Origin: Quillaja saponaria
Lineage: Eukaryota > Streptophyta > Magnoliopsida > Fabales > Quillajaceae
Direction: 5' to 3'
DNA length: 64,000 nucleotides
NCBI GenBank assembly: GCA_029379385.1
Contig: CM055607.1
Location: 13,144,001 to 13,208,000, forward strand
Below are positions 1-10,771 of this stretch, in pieces. How positions within the stretch are numbered: the stretch's first letter is position 1; the number at the start of each line of letters is the position of its first letter. Both the position numbers and the translations under genes were made by a program. The notes under the pieces are model-generated. The model saw only the letters and a program-made list of their open reading frames with translations. It did not search any database and was not told the DNA's origin.

Positions 1-3000
1 TTGCAATGAACTTAGCAACAGAAAAGTTTCATCACCAATTTTTATGATTTCTTTTTAATTTAGCGATAAACCAAGTACGAACATATTTTTTTTTAATTAA
101 AAAAAAAAACTTGAACGTACTAGAGACAAAATTAGGTTCGTCTCTATCCGTCTGGATTTAGCCCCAGGACCCCTTTCTTCCCTCATTTCTGCGAACCTAT
201 GATATAAACAGTGATTTCTCTCTTTTAAACATATCTAAATTATATTGAACACATAACAATCTTAGAATCAACAATTTTAATTTTAATGTAAAAGGATCCT
301 CATTTTCTCTACTTTACACAATCACACTACAATTTATAGCTTATCTTTCTATAGAGGACTGACTTAAGGTTTGAATAGGGACCTTGGGCACCACACTGCG
401 GCCGGTCTCCCATTCCTTTTGTCTTGCAAGTTGGATTTAAGAAGCCGTGTGGAATCAACATCGACACGTAAGGCCCGGACAAATCGAGTGTTAACAATTA
501 TCATATCTTGATAATTCACTTAGTTAGTTATTACTAAATATTTTAAAAAATTAACTCGATTTATTTTATTTTATTTTATTCTTAATTGGTGGAAAGTGGA
601 ACGTGTAACGTGGAACGTGAATCACGTTTAAATTTGAGAAAATGAATTACGATTTTTTTAACATGTTTATTTACCAATATTTAGTAACACTGTACAAAAT
701 TACATATTGATTGAAAATGAGAGAATTGTTGGATTTTGTTTAGCTTGATTTACAAGGAAATGACTTTCTATTTGCTTTGGATGCTTTATGCTTCTTGATC
801 TTATTAATTTAGATAGCATTGTTGATATACCTGTGCCTAAGAATTCATTTTTGACAGTTAAAGTAAATTAAGTTTATTATTTAGGTCCAAATCTACTCTG
901 TATTCTTATTCTTATGTTGTTAGTTAAGTTAAATCTATTGTAGTCTATACATACCGTTTATCTCTATTATAATATTAATTACATTCAATATATAATTCAT
1001 ATTCCTTTCGTTAATTTATTCTAACTTTGAAAAAAGAGAATTACAGGAAGTCAAAAGGTGAGGGAGGATATGGTCATTAATTATTGCATATATGGCTTAA
1101 AAACAAAAGGAGACCAAAGTTAAACAGTAACAAAAGGCAAAAGAAGATGGAATAAAGAAAACTCCAATCAACTCCAAAAGGATGCTTCCAAATTATTCAT
1201 CTTGGAAAATTCCCCAATCGATTATGAAAAAATCTTGATGTTTGTTTCTGATACGTCAATTCAGTTAAATTTTAAATTAATTGTGAACTTGTGATTGGTT
1301 TATCTAATTGTTTTAATTTTATATAAATAATAATATATTTTTAATTTATAATATTAAAAATCAAATTTATTATCAGAAGTTGAAAGTTTGACCATTGAAA
1401 CTTGGCAATTTAAAATAAAAAGATGATTCTTTTTAGTTGGTGGTTCCCTACCCAAATGGGAAATGAAGAATCTTGTTGGGAGAAAAGTTGTTCTCCAAAA
1501 TGGGATAAATCTTAGGATTTGTTTCCTACAATAACTGCTGACAAATACTGATACATTACCAATCATAGCCAGCTGTTTGATTCCCACTTTACTTTATTAC
1601 TATACAAAAAATTGTGTGTGTGTGTGTTTTTTTTTCTTTCTCTAATTAAATCTCAGTGTGATACAGGAGATCGAGGATCTATACTCTTCATAAACGATAC
1701 TGGGATTTATTTTTTAATTTTTGAGAGAATTTGGTTCACGGATTAATACAATGAATAAAAAACGAAGCGATGGCCCGCAGGGTGGTGACAGATGGAGTGG
1801 AATGATGGGCACTCACCGCAGTTGCCCCCCACGTGTTGTGTGGTAGGGTATATTCGTGTTCACCAGCCACCAAAATCCAAATGTGAGAGAGAGAGAGAGT
1901 TCTGATGGTCAATAATAAGCAAGGATAAGGATTTAAGGGTGGGGGATTCTCCAACTTTCTATTGTTTCTCTATCTTCTCTATTCTTCTCTATTCTTCTCT
2001 ATTCTTCTTTGCAACTTGTTGGATGCATGCATGCCTACATAATCCCTGACGCCACCATCTATCTTATCTTTCTGGACTGAACCTGTACATTGTCTTTTCC
2101 TAATGTGCATGATAAGATTATGGAAGAATATATATAATTATATATATATGCATGGAGAACACAAGCTTAATTAATTAGTTTAAAATGAAACAATTAGCTT
2201 AACTAGTCTAGACTGGTTAATTTATAAAATGGTTAATATGTCATGGAACCATGCATGCACATGATGATCCAAAGTTGGCGTTGTTGTTCATGGCAACATC
2301 TTCATTAATTAAATTACAAGGGGAACCTTCTTTGTGATTTACAATTTGACAAATTGTAGCCAAGTTTAGATTAAATTTGTGCAATTTATTTTTAAATTAT
2401 ATGATCGCAACAAGTTTGAATAATTTTACTCAAGATTTTGATCATGTTTACTTAATTATTTATAATTTTATTGGTAGTATGAAAAGTTGAGGAAATACCA
2501 TTTTGTTGAAATTGATCAAAAATGATTCATGATGTCTTTAATCAATCATTCTTAAATAAATAACACTTCAAAAATGACTTTAACTCGTAACACCTATAAC
2601 GTGCAAGCTGACAAATTACACATAGCTCAGACAAGGATACAACTCTAAGTAATTTTTATTTTAAAATTTTAATCTATCATGTGAGATTTCATAATAAACA
2701 TTATATTTCTTAACGAAAGTTTACTCTGAATATATAGTTTATAATGGGGTTCCATATAAGTTGCAATAAATACTTAAATGAAAATAATGTGAGGATGTAT
2801 TAATTGTTTTTATACTGTCAATGTTTCAATGAGACTCAATTCAAATGTCATTAAATAATCGGTGAAAAATCTGTAATATCAAAATCTAATTATACGTTCA
2901 TTAAATGATCAATTAAAATTTAATAATTTATGTACATTTTGATTAATTTTGATAAAAAAACTCATATGACCATTGGGTATGTATGGGAAGAGTTTTCTAA

Positions 3001-3224
3001 TTTTGTAGTTTATTTATTTCTGTATTCCGTTGGGGTTGTGAATAAGCTCCTTATTCATATTCATGCCTAATTACTGTGACTTGGGATCTGTCACTCTACT
3101 TCAACAAATACAGACATGTCATGCTATTAAGAAGGAAATACACAATATTATTATTTTATTCATTCATTCATAAATATCTTGTGAAATGGGCTAGAGAGAC
3201 AGGCATTGGGTACCCAATTTTCTC
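1..3224. other. AT-rich intergenic DNA, no gene seen
   Basis: No reading frame here looks like a real exon. The stretch holds simple repeats: a GT run at about 1613-1627, a GA run at about 1885-1899, and a tandem CTATTCTTCT-type 10-mer at about 1977-2007. Positions 1735-1960 are less AT-rich than their surroundings and carry a G-box (CACGTG at 1830-1835), so this may be a regulatory island about 1.4 kb upstream of the MIR157 TATA box. That role is inferred; nothing else supports it. Confidence 0.5.
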
Positions 3225-3232
3225 TATAAATA
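3225..3232 (+). promoter_or_regulatory. TATA box of the MIR157 transcript
   Basis: TATAAATA lies in a CT-rich context about 240 bp upstream of the mature miR157 sequence. It is followed by a pyrimidine-rich leader (CTCTCCTCTC..., TCTCTCTCTATAC). Pol II transcription of plant MIR genes from a TATA box a few hundred bases upstream is well known. The expected transcription start is about 3255-3265. The assignment to MIR157 rests on position and strand only. Confidence 0.6.
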
Positions 3233-3454
3233 CAGGGCCTGGGATCTTTCATTTTGTTCATCAAGAGATATAGCTCTCCTCTCTTATCTCTCTCCAACAT
3301 CGATCCTCATCTCGTTCCTCTCTCTCTATACATGATTTTCTGCAGTAAATTGTGGACTGCATGTGAAAGCTAGCTAGGGCTTTTGAACCCAGCGCATATA
3401 TTCTCCCTCTCTCAACACACAAACACACACACACACTGAGGAACCAGAGGCATT

Positions 3455-3560
3455 AATGGTGTTGTTGACAGAAGATAGAGAGCACAGATGATGAAATGCA
3501 GAAAATTAGTTAATTGCATCTCACTCCTTTGTGCTCTCTATGCTTCTGTCATCACATTTC
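3455..3560 (+). ncRNA. miR157 (miR156/157 family) precursor hairpin
   Basis: The 21-nt sequence at 3465-3485, starting TTGACAGAAGATAG and ending GAGCAC, is the canonical plant miR157 mature sequence. The opposite arm at 3533-3553 (GCTCTCTATGCTTC...) matches a miR157 star strand. Its reverse complement pairs with the mature arm over the whole duplex apart from a one-base bulge and the terminal overhang. The loop is about 47 nt, normal for this family. miR156/157 directs cleavage and repression of SPL transcription-factor mRNAs and controls juvenile-to-adult phase change. A TATA box about 240 bp upstream and a CT/AC-rich leader fit a Pol II primary transcript on the plus strand. No second copy of the 21-mer was noticed in the window. 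The miR156 versus miR157 name depends on the first base and internal positions, which here read as miR157. Confidence 0.95.
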
Positions 3561-3599
3561 AGCCTTCAGTACCCTTTATTATATATTACCTACATCTAC

Positions 3600-6500
3600 T
3601 TCTTTCAGTCAGTTCCTATTTCCTAATTTCATTGCTTCTTGTGATTATAATTTGTAAACCCTAGATACAATTACCTTTTAATTTTGATACAACTCTTTTG
3701 TCCTTTGTTGCTATATATATTATTACTATATATTGAAGTATGTGATGCATGATTTTATTATATACCTTTAATTTGTACACTAAATTTCTAATAATTTCCA
3801 GTATTTTCTTCCTACAGGTTTTGGAATTGCAGGTAGCAATGATCAGCTATTTTATTAAGTAATTCATTATATATATATTTGTTTAGATTCCAGTGTGTTC
3901 ATCCTTAACTGGTCAATACTCATGGAAGAAGATCAAAGAAAAAAGAAGGTCATTGTATAGATTATGTAAATTAGTAATTAATTAGTGAATATGAATTCAT
4001 GCACCTTCATATCTAATGATGTTGGATTCATCATCTCAAACACCTAGAAACAATTATGTTACATATTACAGTTGGGACTTCAATTAAATGATATGTTGAA
4101 TTTGGTCATGCATGCACGTTTAATAGATGCAGGTAAAACAGCTTACTTAATCTCTGTTGTCTTCAAGCAAACTCCAGTGATTTGAAACTAAAAATTCCAA
4201 CTCACAAGATTCACTCGAATTATAACTACCTTTGTTATATAGCTCAAGACTAGAACTGAGTTATCAAACAAACAAAAAATACTTAATATTTGTCAATAAT
4301 TAGACTGGAAATCTTATGCTTAAATTAGTGTCCAAGTCAAAATCACTAACATTTAGTAATTGAATTTCTTCAAGACATGTTTTGAATTGCTTGAGCAATA
4401 TTATGAGGAAGTAGGTGCAAGATAAATTATAAATTACAAGTTTTGATTTAGAAATTTGTGAATGTTATTCTCATCCAATAGTTTATAGTTTTGGGTGGTC
4501 AGTGGACAAGAAGCATATATTCTATCTATGATTGAATTAATAATTATATATACTGCACTTGCATGTAGATGAGTTCATGTCTTGCAGTCCTGCATATATA
4601 TTTCCTCTATAAGTAAGAATCTCGAAGTTTCTAATGGTTGTGCATATGCGTATGCCACTTTAATTTATATAACCAATGCTATTAAAAAAATAAATGAATG
4701 AGATAAATCTCAAGTATTGTAATTGACTTCTTTTTATTATCTATTCTCATTTGTAGTCTTGGCACATGATAATTGGGCATACACAACTTTGGACTTTGCT
4801 TTTCTTCTTTGTAATGAACTTTCTCCATGAGACTATTGTCTCTGAAAATTTGATTTTAAACTTGATTCATGTGGTGACTGATACCATATGCATGCTCATG
4901 TTTACTCGCAACATTCGAAAAAAATAAAAATAAACTGATGCTCAAGTTTATGTACAAAACTTGAAGAGAAGAAACAAAAAGATGTTGACATAGTGAAAAT
5001 GACATGTGTCCAAATAATTAATACTCTCTTGAACTACCGATTATAAAAAAAATAAATAAAAATAAAAATAAAAATTAACGGTCTCCTAATGCTATATTTG
5101 TAAGGTCTTATGCAATATTATATGAATACCTTTTTCTTTTTCTTTTTTTGTTAATAATATGAATACCTTTTTCAAAACCCATCAATACGTATACTTTGAT
5201 TATGAAATTAGTCCCACTGGGTTGAATAAAATAATGGTTATGTCAGATTGATTAGCGGGTTGCACTTATTGAAATCTTTATTTTCTCAATTAATTTTCTA
5301 TGATGCATCGTATCTTATTTGATCTTTATTGTTTCTGGAGAAGTACAGAAAAAGTAAATATAAGTCTTATTTTTTTTCTTTTGAGATCTTAAATAAGTAT
5401 TATAATAAATTTGTATTTGCAATAATTTTTACTATTAATTTTTTTTAAAAAATAAGTTCTAAATTTTAGATTGATATTTTTTATGCCACTTGTACCCTTA
5501 TTTCTTAAAATCACATAGTATAAAATTTTTAAAAGAGAAAAATCACTGTATTATCATTAATGAAAGAATAAAAATTCTATAAAAATATCCTTTCATATTT
5601 TTTTCAAAAAAATAAAATTCAACTTGAATTATTATATTTTTTTTCATGTTAAGAACCACAAATAAATAAATCTAGATTTATTTTGTAAGGAAATTAACAA
5701 AAGAACAAGTGACATACATATGAATATAAATTTAGTTATGTCGGATAAATGTAAATATATATTTTTTGAGAAAAAATTATTAAAAAGGATGATAATAATA
5801 TCATTAATTCTAAAAAATTTATTCTTCTGCTAATTATTAAATAAAGAATTTTTGTTTTCTAAATTAAATAATGTGTTTTTAAATATAATAGTTTACTTAA
5901 TTAATATTTTAAACTTAAAACTTAAAAAGAAAATAAAAAAAAAGTGGTATAAAATGTGTCAATCTAAATTTTTTTGACTTATTTGAAAGAAAAAAAAAGA
6001 AATTTTAAGTAGGAGTTCTTGGAAGGTAGATATATTGTTTTACTGATTTAAAATGTCAGGAGAAAAGTAGAATTTATTCTTTCTTTTTTCCTATTAAGTA
6101 TTGTGGTTTCTGGTTCTAATTAAGGAGCCTTTGGACCATTAGAATTGTGCTTAGCAAGACATGTGGAAAGTTATGCCAAGCTCCGAACTACTATATAACA
6201 TGTTTACAGTTTTTCTTTCTACCGCTCTTTCATATGTGCACATCTTTTTCATGAGATCACTAACATCCCTACACAGATTTAAAGTATTTCTGAACCAAGT
6301 TTGGAGCGTTCTACTTTGTCACGTTCAACAAAATTGATGTTTAGTAAATGGTGCAATTCTATTTATAAGCTTCAATAAACTTAGTAAAGGTCTGAACTCT
6401 TAAAGTTTTACCTATACATTATGTTGATTTTAAAAAATATTAATTTTTATTAATTAAGTCAATTTTAATGAACTTTTGAATACTTAATTTTTTTTTACTC

Positions 6501-7690
6501 TTGTTTTAGATGTATTTATCTTTCAATTTATCACCTGATTTTAAAATCATTATCCTACACTTAATATGACAATTATTATATTCCTAATGCTTTATTTATA
6601 AGATCATTTACATGGGTTTTATACCTATCCTTCATTAATAGCATATTTACAAGGGCCATTAACCTGTTCTTAACGTCATACATTTACAAACTCATATCAT
6701 TTTGAGAGTTACAAGTGTGCAGTACCCTATAAATATAGGTGTGTGTTGTCTTTGATAAGGGTAAGAGAGTGTTGAACGTAGATAGTATATTGGTGTTATG
6801 CTTCATGTTTTTTTAACTGAGTGAAAGAATTATTATATTAGAGTTTTTTTTCCTCATTGTGCAGACTAGTGAGGCTACAGTAAGGGTGGTTGTATTTCGG
6901 AAGCGGTGTGCCACAACAACTCTGCTTTATCGACATTCATATTGAAACCTAATAAATGACCTAGTTCGTTTCTCATCTCAATCACTTTATGAAACATAAA
7001 ATTGATGGTAAAAATTTATCCAATCATCCAAACAACTCTCTTGAGACATGATCAAGGTAAAATGTTTCAATTTCTATTAATGTATAATTTTGTACCTTGA
7101 TGTCTTTATTTGATTAAATATTTTTCCTATGTTTATATAATAAGAATAACACCTTATTAATTGAAGATCAATGCACCTTAAGTTGAATTTTAAAAATCAC
7201 TAAATATATATAACTAAAGCTACTGACTTACTTCTATTAAGTGCTATCACATCCACGAATTCAAATTCTCTCATGTTTCAATTGAAACATAATTTAATCG
7301 TGTGAGAAAAACAGACTCAAGAAAAAAAAAATTCCAAAATTTGAATATGTTTTTAATAGATATAGTTTGAGAGAATGGATTGGTGTATCTCAGTTACTCC
7401 AACATGACTCATGTTGTACCACGAGAATCCAAATCTCATATTCACTAAGAAGCAAGTTATCGACAAAGGCTTAACGAACTGTTCTTTTCTTTTTGAGAAA
7501 TTGTGGTTCTTGTCCTTTCTGAATTCATATAGATTTTGGACCCTTGTAGCAGATCAGGAAAGTTTTATAAGTGCTTCCATTTCTTTCCCCCAGAATCATG
7601 AGGAAGACCTCCAATCGTACCTAACAATCCTGCGTGCTTGGGATTGATTTTCACGATCGAAGACAATGAATATTGGGATAGGTTACAACT
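3600..7690. other. AT-rich intergenic DNA downstream of MIR157
   Basis: No exon or recognisable protein-coding stretch is seen. Positions 5340-6100 are extremely AT-rich and contain one copy of a diverged repeat also found at 20.46-20.78 kb. Around 6720-6745 there is a TATA-like CTATAAATATAGG, but nothing downstream looks like a gene. The 78-codon open frame at 7411-7647 has no features I recognise and sits in repeat-like DNA, so I do not call it. Confidence 0.4.
5650..6095. repeat. Diverged AT-rich dispersed repeat, copy 1
   Basis: This stretch shares ordered blocks with 20455-20780. Shared landmarks in the same order are ATTTATTCTTCT-CTAATTATTAAATAA, an AAATTAAATAA-GTG block, TTAATATTTT followed by AAA-rich sequence, then a GAG-CTT-TAG-GG-AG-AAAT block and GTAGAATTTATT or ATAGAATTTATT. 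It is probably an old non-autonomous transposon. Ends, terminal repeats and target-site duplications could not be fixed. Confidence 0.35.
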
Positions 7691-7699
7691 GTGTTTATG

Positions 7700-8304
7700 C
7701 CATTACAAGGCATAAAAGTATTCCTTGAAGGCTTGGGCATCATGTTGTCAAATCGTTTGCCACCTATTAGGCATAGTGAAAATTGTCTGTTCATGTCAAA
7801 CGAATTAACATTAATTTGAACATTAATTGAAGTGAAAGATCTAGTTGCATCAAAATTGAAACATGAAGGTACCCAATTATAATAATTGAAATCAGTGAGA
7901 CAAAATTAAACTCTACTTAAAATAATAAAGACTAAAAAGTATAATTAAGTCAAAAAATATTTGACTTACCCTTTACTTTTTCATTAATTATTATTATTTT
8001 TTAATAAATAACTTAGAGCGTAGACACATACCTCGCCCGTCAGGTAACTCTTTTCTCGTCGGCAATCCCTATCACCTGCCAAGACAAACTGATTTTTTTT
8101 TTCCAGCCATCCTATCCAATGTGTGTGACACGTTTTGATCCGCTAGTCAAACCTCAACTAATAGCCAATGCTTTATTTATTGTTAATCTGGAAACTTGTC
8201 ATTCATTTATCTATCGTTATATATCATCTTCATCACCAATTTGGGATCATGTTTTAACTCCCAATCAGTTTTTTATCAATTAAAACATAAGAAAACAATG
8301 GCTT
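7700..8304 (+). repeat. Duplicated promoter/leader module, copy 1
   Basis: This segment is collinear with 9875-10402. Both copies share the stretch around GGCATAAAAGTA, the GACGTTAATTTGAAC-type block, a run of (A)ATTGAAACATGAAGGTACC-like sequence, the TTTATTTATTGTTAATCTGG block, TATATATCATCTTCATCACC and the leader up to ACAATGGCTT. TATA (8218-8224) and ATG (8298) are 80 bp apart in both copies, and the offset between copies is exactly 2098 bp for both landmarks. Similarity stops just after the start codon. Copy 1 lacks the G-box that copy 2 has. Confidence 0.8.
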
Positions 8305-8438
8305 CTTATTTTTCAAACAATTGCAACCAAAGGACAACCAGGTTCCAGAATTCTCCTATTCACATCTTCAAGTCTAAATTCCAGGTTTGGCCTCTAATTA
8401 GTCCTCTAAAACCAAGTTACACAAAATCGGGTGAATAA
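8298..8438 (+). pseudogene. Short remnant ORF behind duplicated proline-rich gene promoter
   Basis: The ATG sits at the position equivalent to the start of the proline-rich protein gene at 10396, with the same upstream context (AACAATGGCTT). After four codons the sequence is unrelated: 46 codons with no proline-rich repeats, no signal peptide and no recognisable domain. The following 1.5 kb also does not resemble the second copy. The simplest reading is a duplicated promoter whose coding region was lost or replaced by inserted DNA. A functional small protein cannot be excluded, but nothing supports one. Confidence 0.45.
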
Positions 8439-8439
8439 G

Positions 8440-9874
8440 CATACCCATAATTCTAGCATTGACTTCCAAAGCTTCCAGATTACACTACATGCAATCAGAC
8501 CCCAAGAAGCTCCAGAATTATCCTTCAATGTTTTAGGAACAATTCATATTCAGACACCCTTGATTGATTCAACCCAAAAACCTATGCAAATTCCCCTGGT
8601 CTGACTGGAGTACACATGCAGTCTAACAGTGACTTCCTATAGCTCAAGAATTTACATAACTTGAAACCATATCTCATTCAACTCCAGAATTGTTCCTCAA
8701 AATATCTGGACCAACTCTCTTTTGAATTCTTAGGCTAATTCAACTCAGAACTCCATGGAACGCAACCTGGATTGATTAAGCATATATCATGTCCAGTAGG
8801 ACCCTTGAACTGTCCAATAGCTCCAGTTCTTCCTCAATTTATTTCCAGCCCATGAAATTCTCTAAAAATATCCCCAAGTCCTAATGAAATTCTTTAAAAA
8901 TATTCCAAGACCTAAAGCTACTAGTATTCTTTAGTAATCCACCCACGACAACCACTTTAAGCCATTCAATTCCACCAATTTCCCAAAACCACAGTAGACA
9001 GAAGCAAAACTGTCTTCTCTCTAATTTCTCACACTAGAAATGGAGGAGAAGAAGAGAATGGGAGAGCACGTTTACTGGACATAAGGATACAGGTTAAAGC
9101 AATTGCATGTTGCATAAATTCCAGCTGCTTAAGTGGCTAAGCAGCAGTCACAAAGCATGCTGGATTGACACCCGTCTGCTTGTATGGAAACTGCTTAGTT
9201 ACAAATCATGGAGCAAATTACCATTAAGGCCATGTTTCTCATAACTTTTCATGGAATGCTATATCTTCATGCTCTTTTTTCATTTCAATTCAATAGGAAA
9301 ATTGTAACTAAGGCTACACATAGTCAATTGAACCAGAATTTGAATTCTATGACATTTACACAAAGTATATAGATTTCCTTTCCAATTTTAATGAATTAAA
9401 TGTACTAATTTACATATTCAATTGACACATATGATACATATATAGATAGTTACATGTGTCTATTAATTTATCTAATAAATGATTGATATTTGTATTTGTG
9501 TAGCTCAAGTTATCCTAGTTTAACCATTGAAAGGTCAAACTACCTGAAATCTTAAGTTTCCAGGATTTGACCTAATTTCAATAAATTACCTGAAATAATC
9601 CACAAGTCCAAACATTACTAACCATATGTCATTTAAAGCTACAAAAATTTATTTCAAATGCATTAAGCCAAATTTTATTTGAACAACTATATTTTAAAAT
9701 ATGAACAATTAAGCAGGCATAGGTCAATTCTACCAATCAAACAACATTGAACAATAATGCTTTTCTTTTAGACTCATTCCTGATTACAACTAATAACTCA
9801 TACAAACAAGTATAATATAGAATTCTCATGTCTTTAAGTAATTCAAATACAAGGGTAGTTTTCAGGTTGTTACA
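8440..9874. other. Unassigned DNA between the two promoter copies, possibly inserted
   Basis: No gene is seen. The stretch separates the two copies of the promoter module and has no counterpart after copy 2. Its right edge, read on the minus strand, begins TGTAACAACCTGAAAAC at 9874, which resembles the start of a Gypsy-type LTR. I found no matching CA end and no 5-bp target-site duplication at the left. It may be a degraded LTR or other insertion, but the evidence is weak. Confidence 0.3.
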
Positions 9875-10395
9875 CAAGGGCATAAAAGTAATCCAAAAGA
9901 CTTGGACATCATATTGGCAAACTGTTTGTCACCTATTAGCCACAGTAGAAAGTTTGTTCACGGAAGACGAGTTGACGTTAATTTGAACAAAAATTGATGT
10001 AAGGGACCTAATTATATCAAATTAAAACATGGAGATACCAATTGTAACAATTAAAAATATGAGAGACAAAATTAATCTTAATTTTAAACTAAATATACTA
10101 AAAATGCAATTAAGCCAAAAATAATTAGACTTATCCGTTACGTTTTCATTGATTATCTTTTTAATAAATAACTTGGAGCACGTGCACATCGTTTGATATT
10201 TTTCCCAGGCATCTAATCTAATGTGCTGTGACACATTTTAAATCCGCTAGTCAAACCTCAACTAACAGTCAATGCTTTATTTATTGTTAATCTGGAAACT
10301 TCATTTATCGATACTTATATATCATCTTCATCACCGGTTTGGGATCATGTTTTAACTCCCAATCTGTTTTTTACCAACAAAAACATAAGAAAACA
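9875..10395 (+). repeat. Duplicated promoter/leader module, copy 2 (active gene)
   Basis: Second copy of the module at 7700-8304, ending at the start codon of the proline-rich protein gene. It carries a TATA box (TATATAT at 10316-10322) 80 bp before the ATG and a G-box (CACGTG) at 10179-10184, about 130 bp upstream of the TATA. The G-box position is degenerate in copy 1 (GAGCGTAGACACAT), so the two promoters may respond to different signals. Confidence 0.8.
10316..10322 (+). promoter_or_regulatory. TATA box of the proline-rich protein gene
   Basis: TATATAT lies 80 bp upstream of the ATG at 10396, at the same spacing as in the duplicated upstream module. It is followed by a short leader, TCATCTTCATCACC..., and the start codon has a good plant context (AACAATGGC). 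Confidence 0.6.
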
Positions 10396-10701
10396 ATGGC
10401 TTATAGATATCCACCTCCTACAGCACCACCGCCTGACCCTTTTGCACCACCACCACCTCCAGATCACTTGCAAGGGCCACCACCTCCTCCTCCGCGGCCT
10501 GAATTTTATTATGCACCACCACCAAGGCATGAACATCCTCCACCTCCAGGTCCACCACCACCACCTCCTGGTCCACCGCCACCACCCTTTTTAGACCCGT
10601 ATCATCCTCCTCCTCCGCCATGGCGTCCTCCTCCACCACCCTTTTTAGACCCGTATCGTCCTCCTCCTCCGCCATGGCGTCCTCCTCCACCATCTTACTA
10701 A
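10396..10701 (+). CDS. Small proline-rich repeat protein (101 aa)
   Basis: A single-exon frame of 101 residues, more than half proline. It starts MAYRYPPP and consists of PPPPP blocks separated by short linkers such as FYYAPPPRHEH, FLDPYHP and WRPPPPPFLDPYRP. The FLDPY-PPPPPWRP unit occurs twice as an exact-length 54-bp (18-residue) tandem repeat at about 10585-10692, so the gene has grown by slippage or duplication. There is no hydrophobic signal peptide, which argues against a classical secreted extensin or PRP; a cytosolic or disordered scaffold protein is more likely. An in-frame ATG at 10339 would add 19 residues, but 10396 has the better context and lies 80 bp after the TATA. A poly(A) signal follows 65 bp after the stop. 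Function unknown. Confidence 0.7.
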   Translation: MAYRYPPPTAPPPDPFAPPPPPDHLQGPPPPPPRPEFYYAPPPRHEHPPPPGPPPPPPGPPPPPFLDPYHPPPPPWRPPPPPFLDPYRPPPPPWRPPPPSY

Positions 10702-10765
10702 TCAATATATATATATATATATATATCCAGTTATAAGGATTCCTGAGATGCTGCCTCATCATGGA

Positions 10766-10771
10766 AATAAA
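10766..10771 (+). terminator. Poly(A) signal of the proline-rich gene
   Basis: AATAAA lies 65 bp after the stop codon, just downstream of an (AT)n microsatellite at about 10708-10727. The sequence and position fit a plant near-upstream polyadenylation element. Confidence 0.5.

Noticed and set aside
6560..6960. Solo LTR or promoter around CTATAAATATAGG
   Set aside because: No TG/CA ends, no target-site duplication and no downstream coding sequence were found.
10345..10762. Long open frames antisense to the proline-rich gene
   Set aside because: They are the antisense of CCA/CCT/CCG proline codons, which cannot form stops. The resulting Trp/Arg- or Val/Glu/Asp-rich products are artefacts of the repeat.
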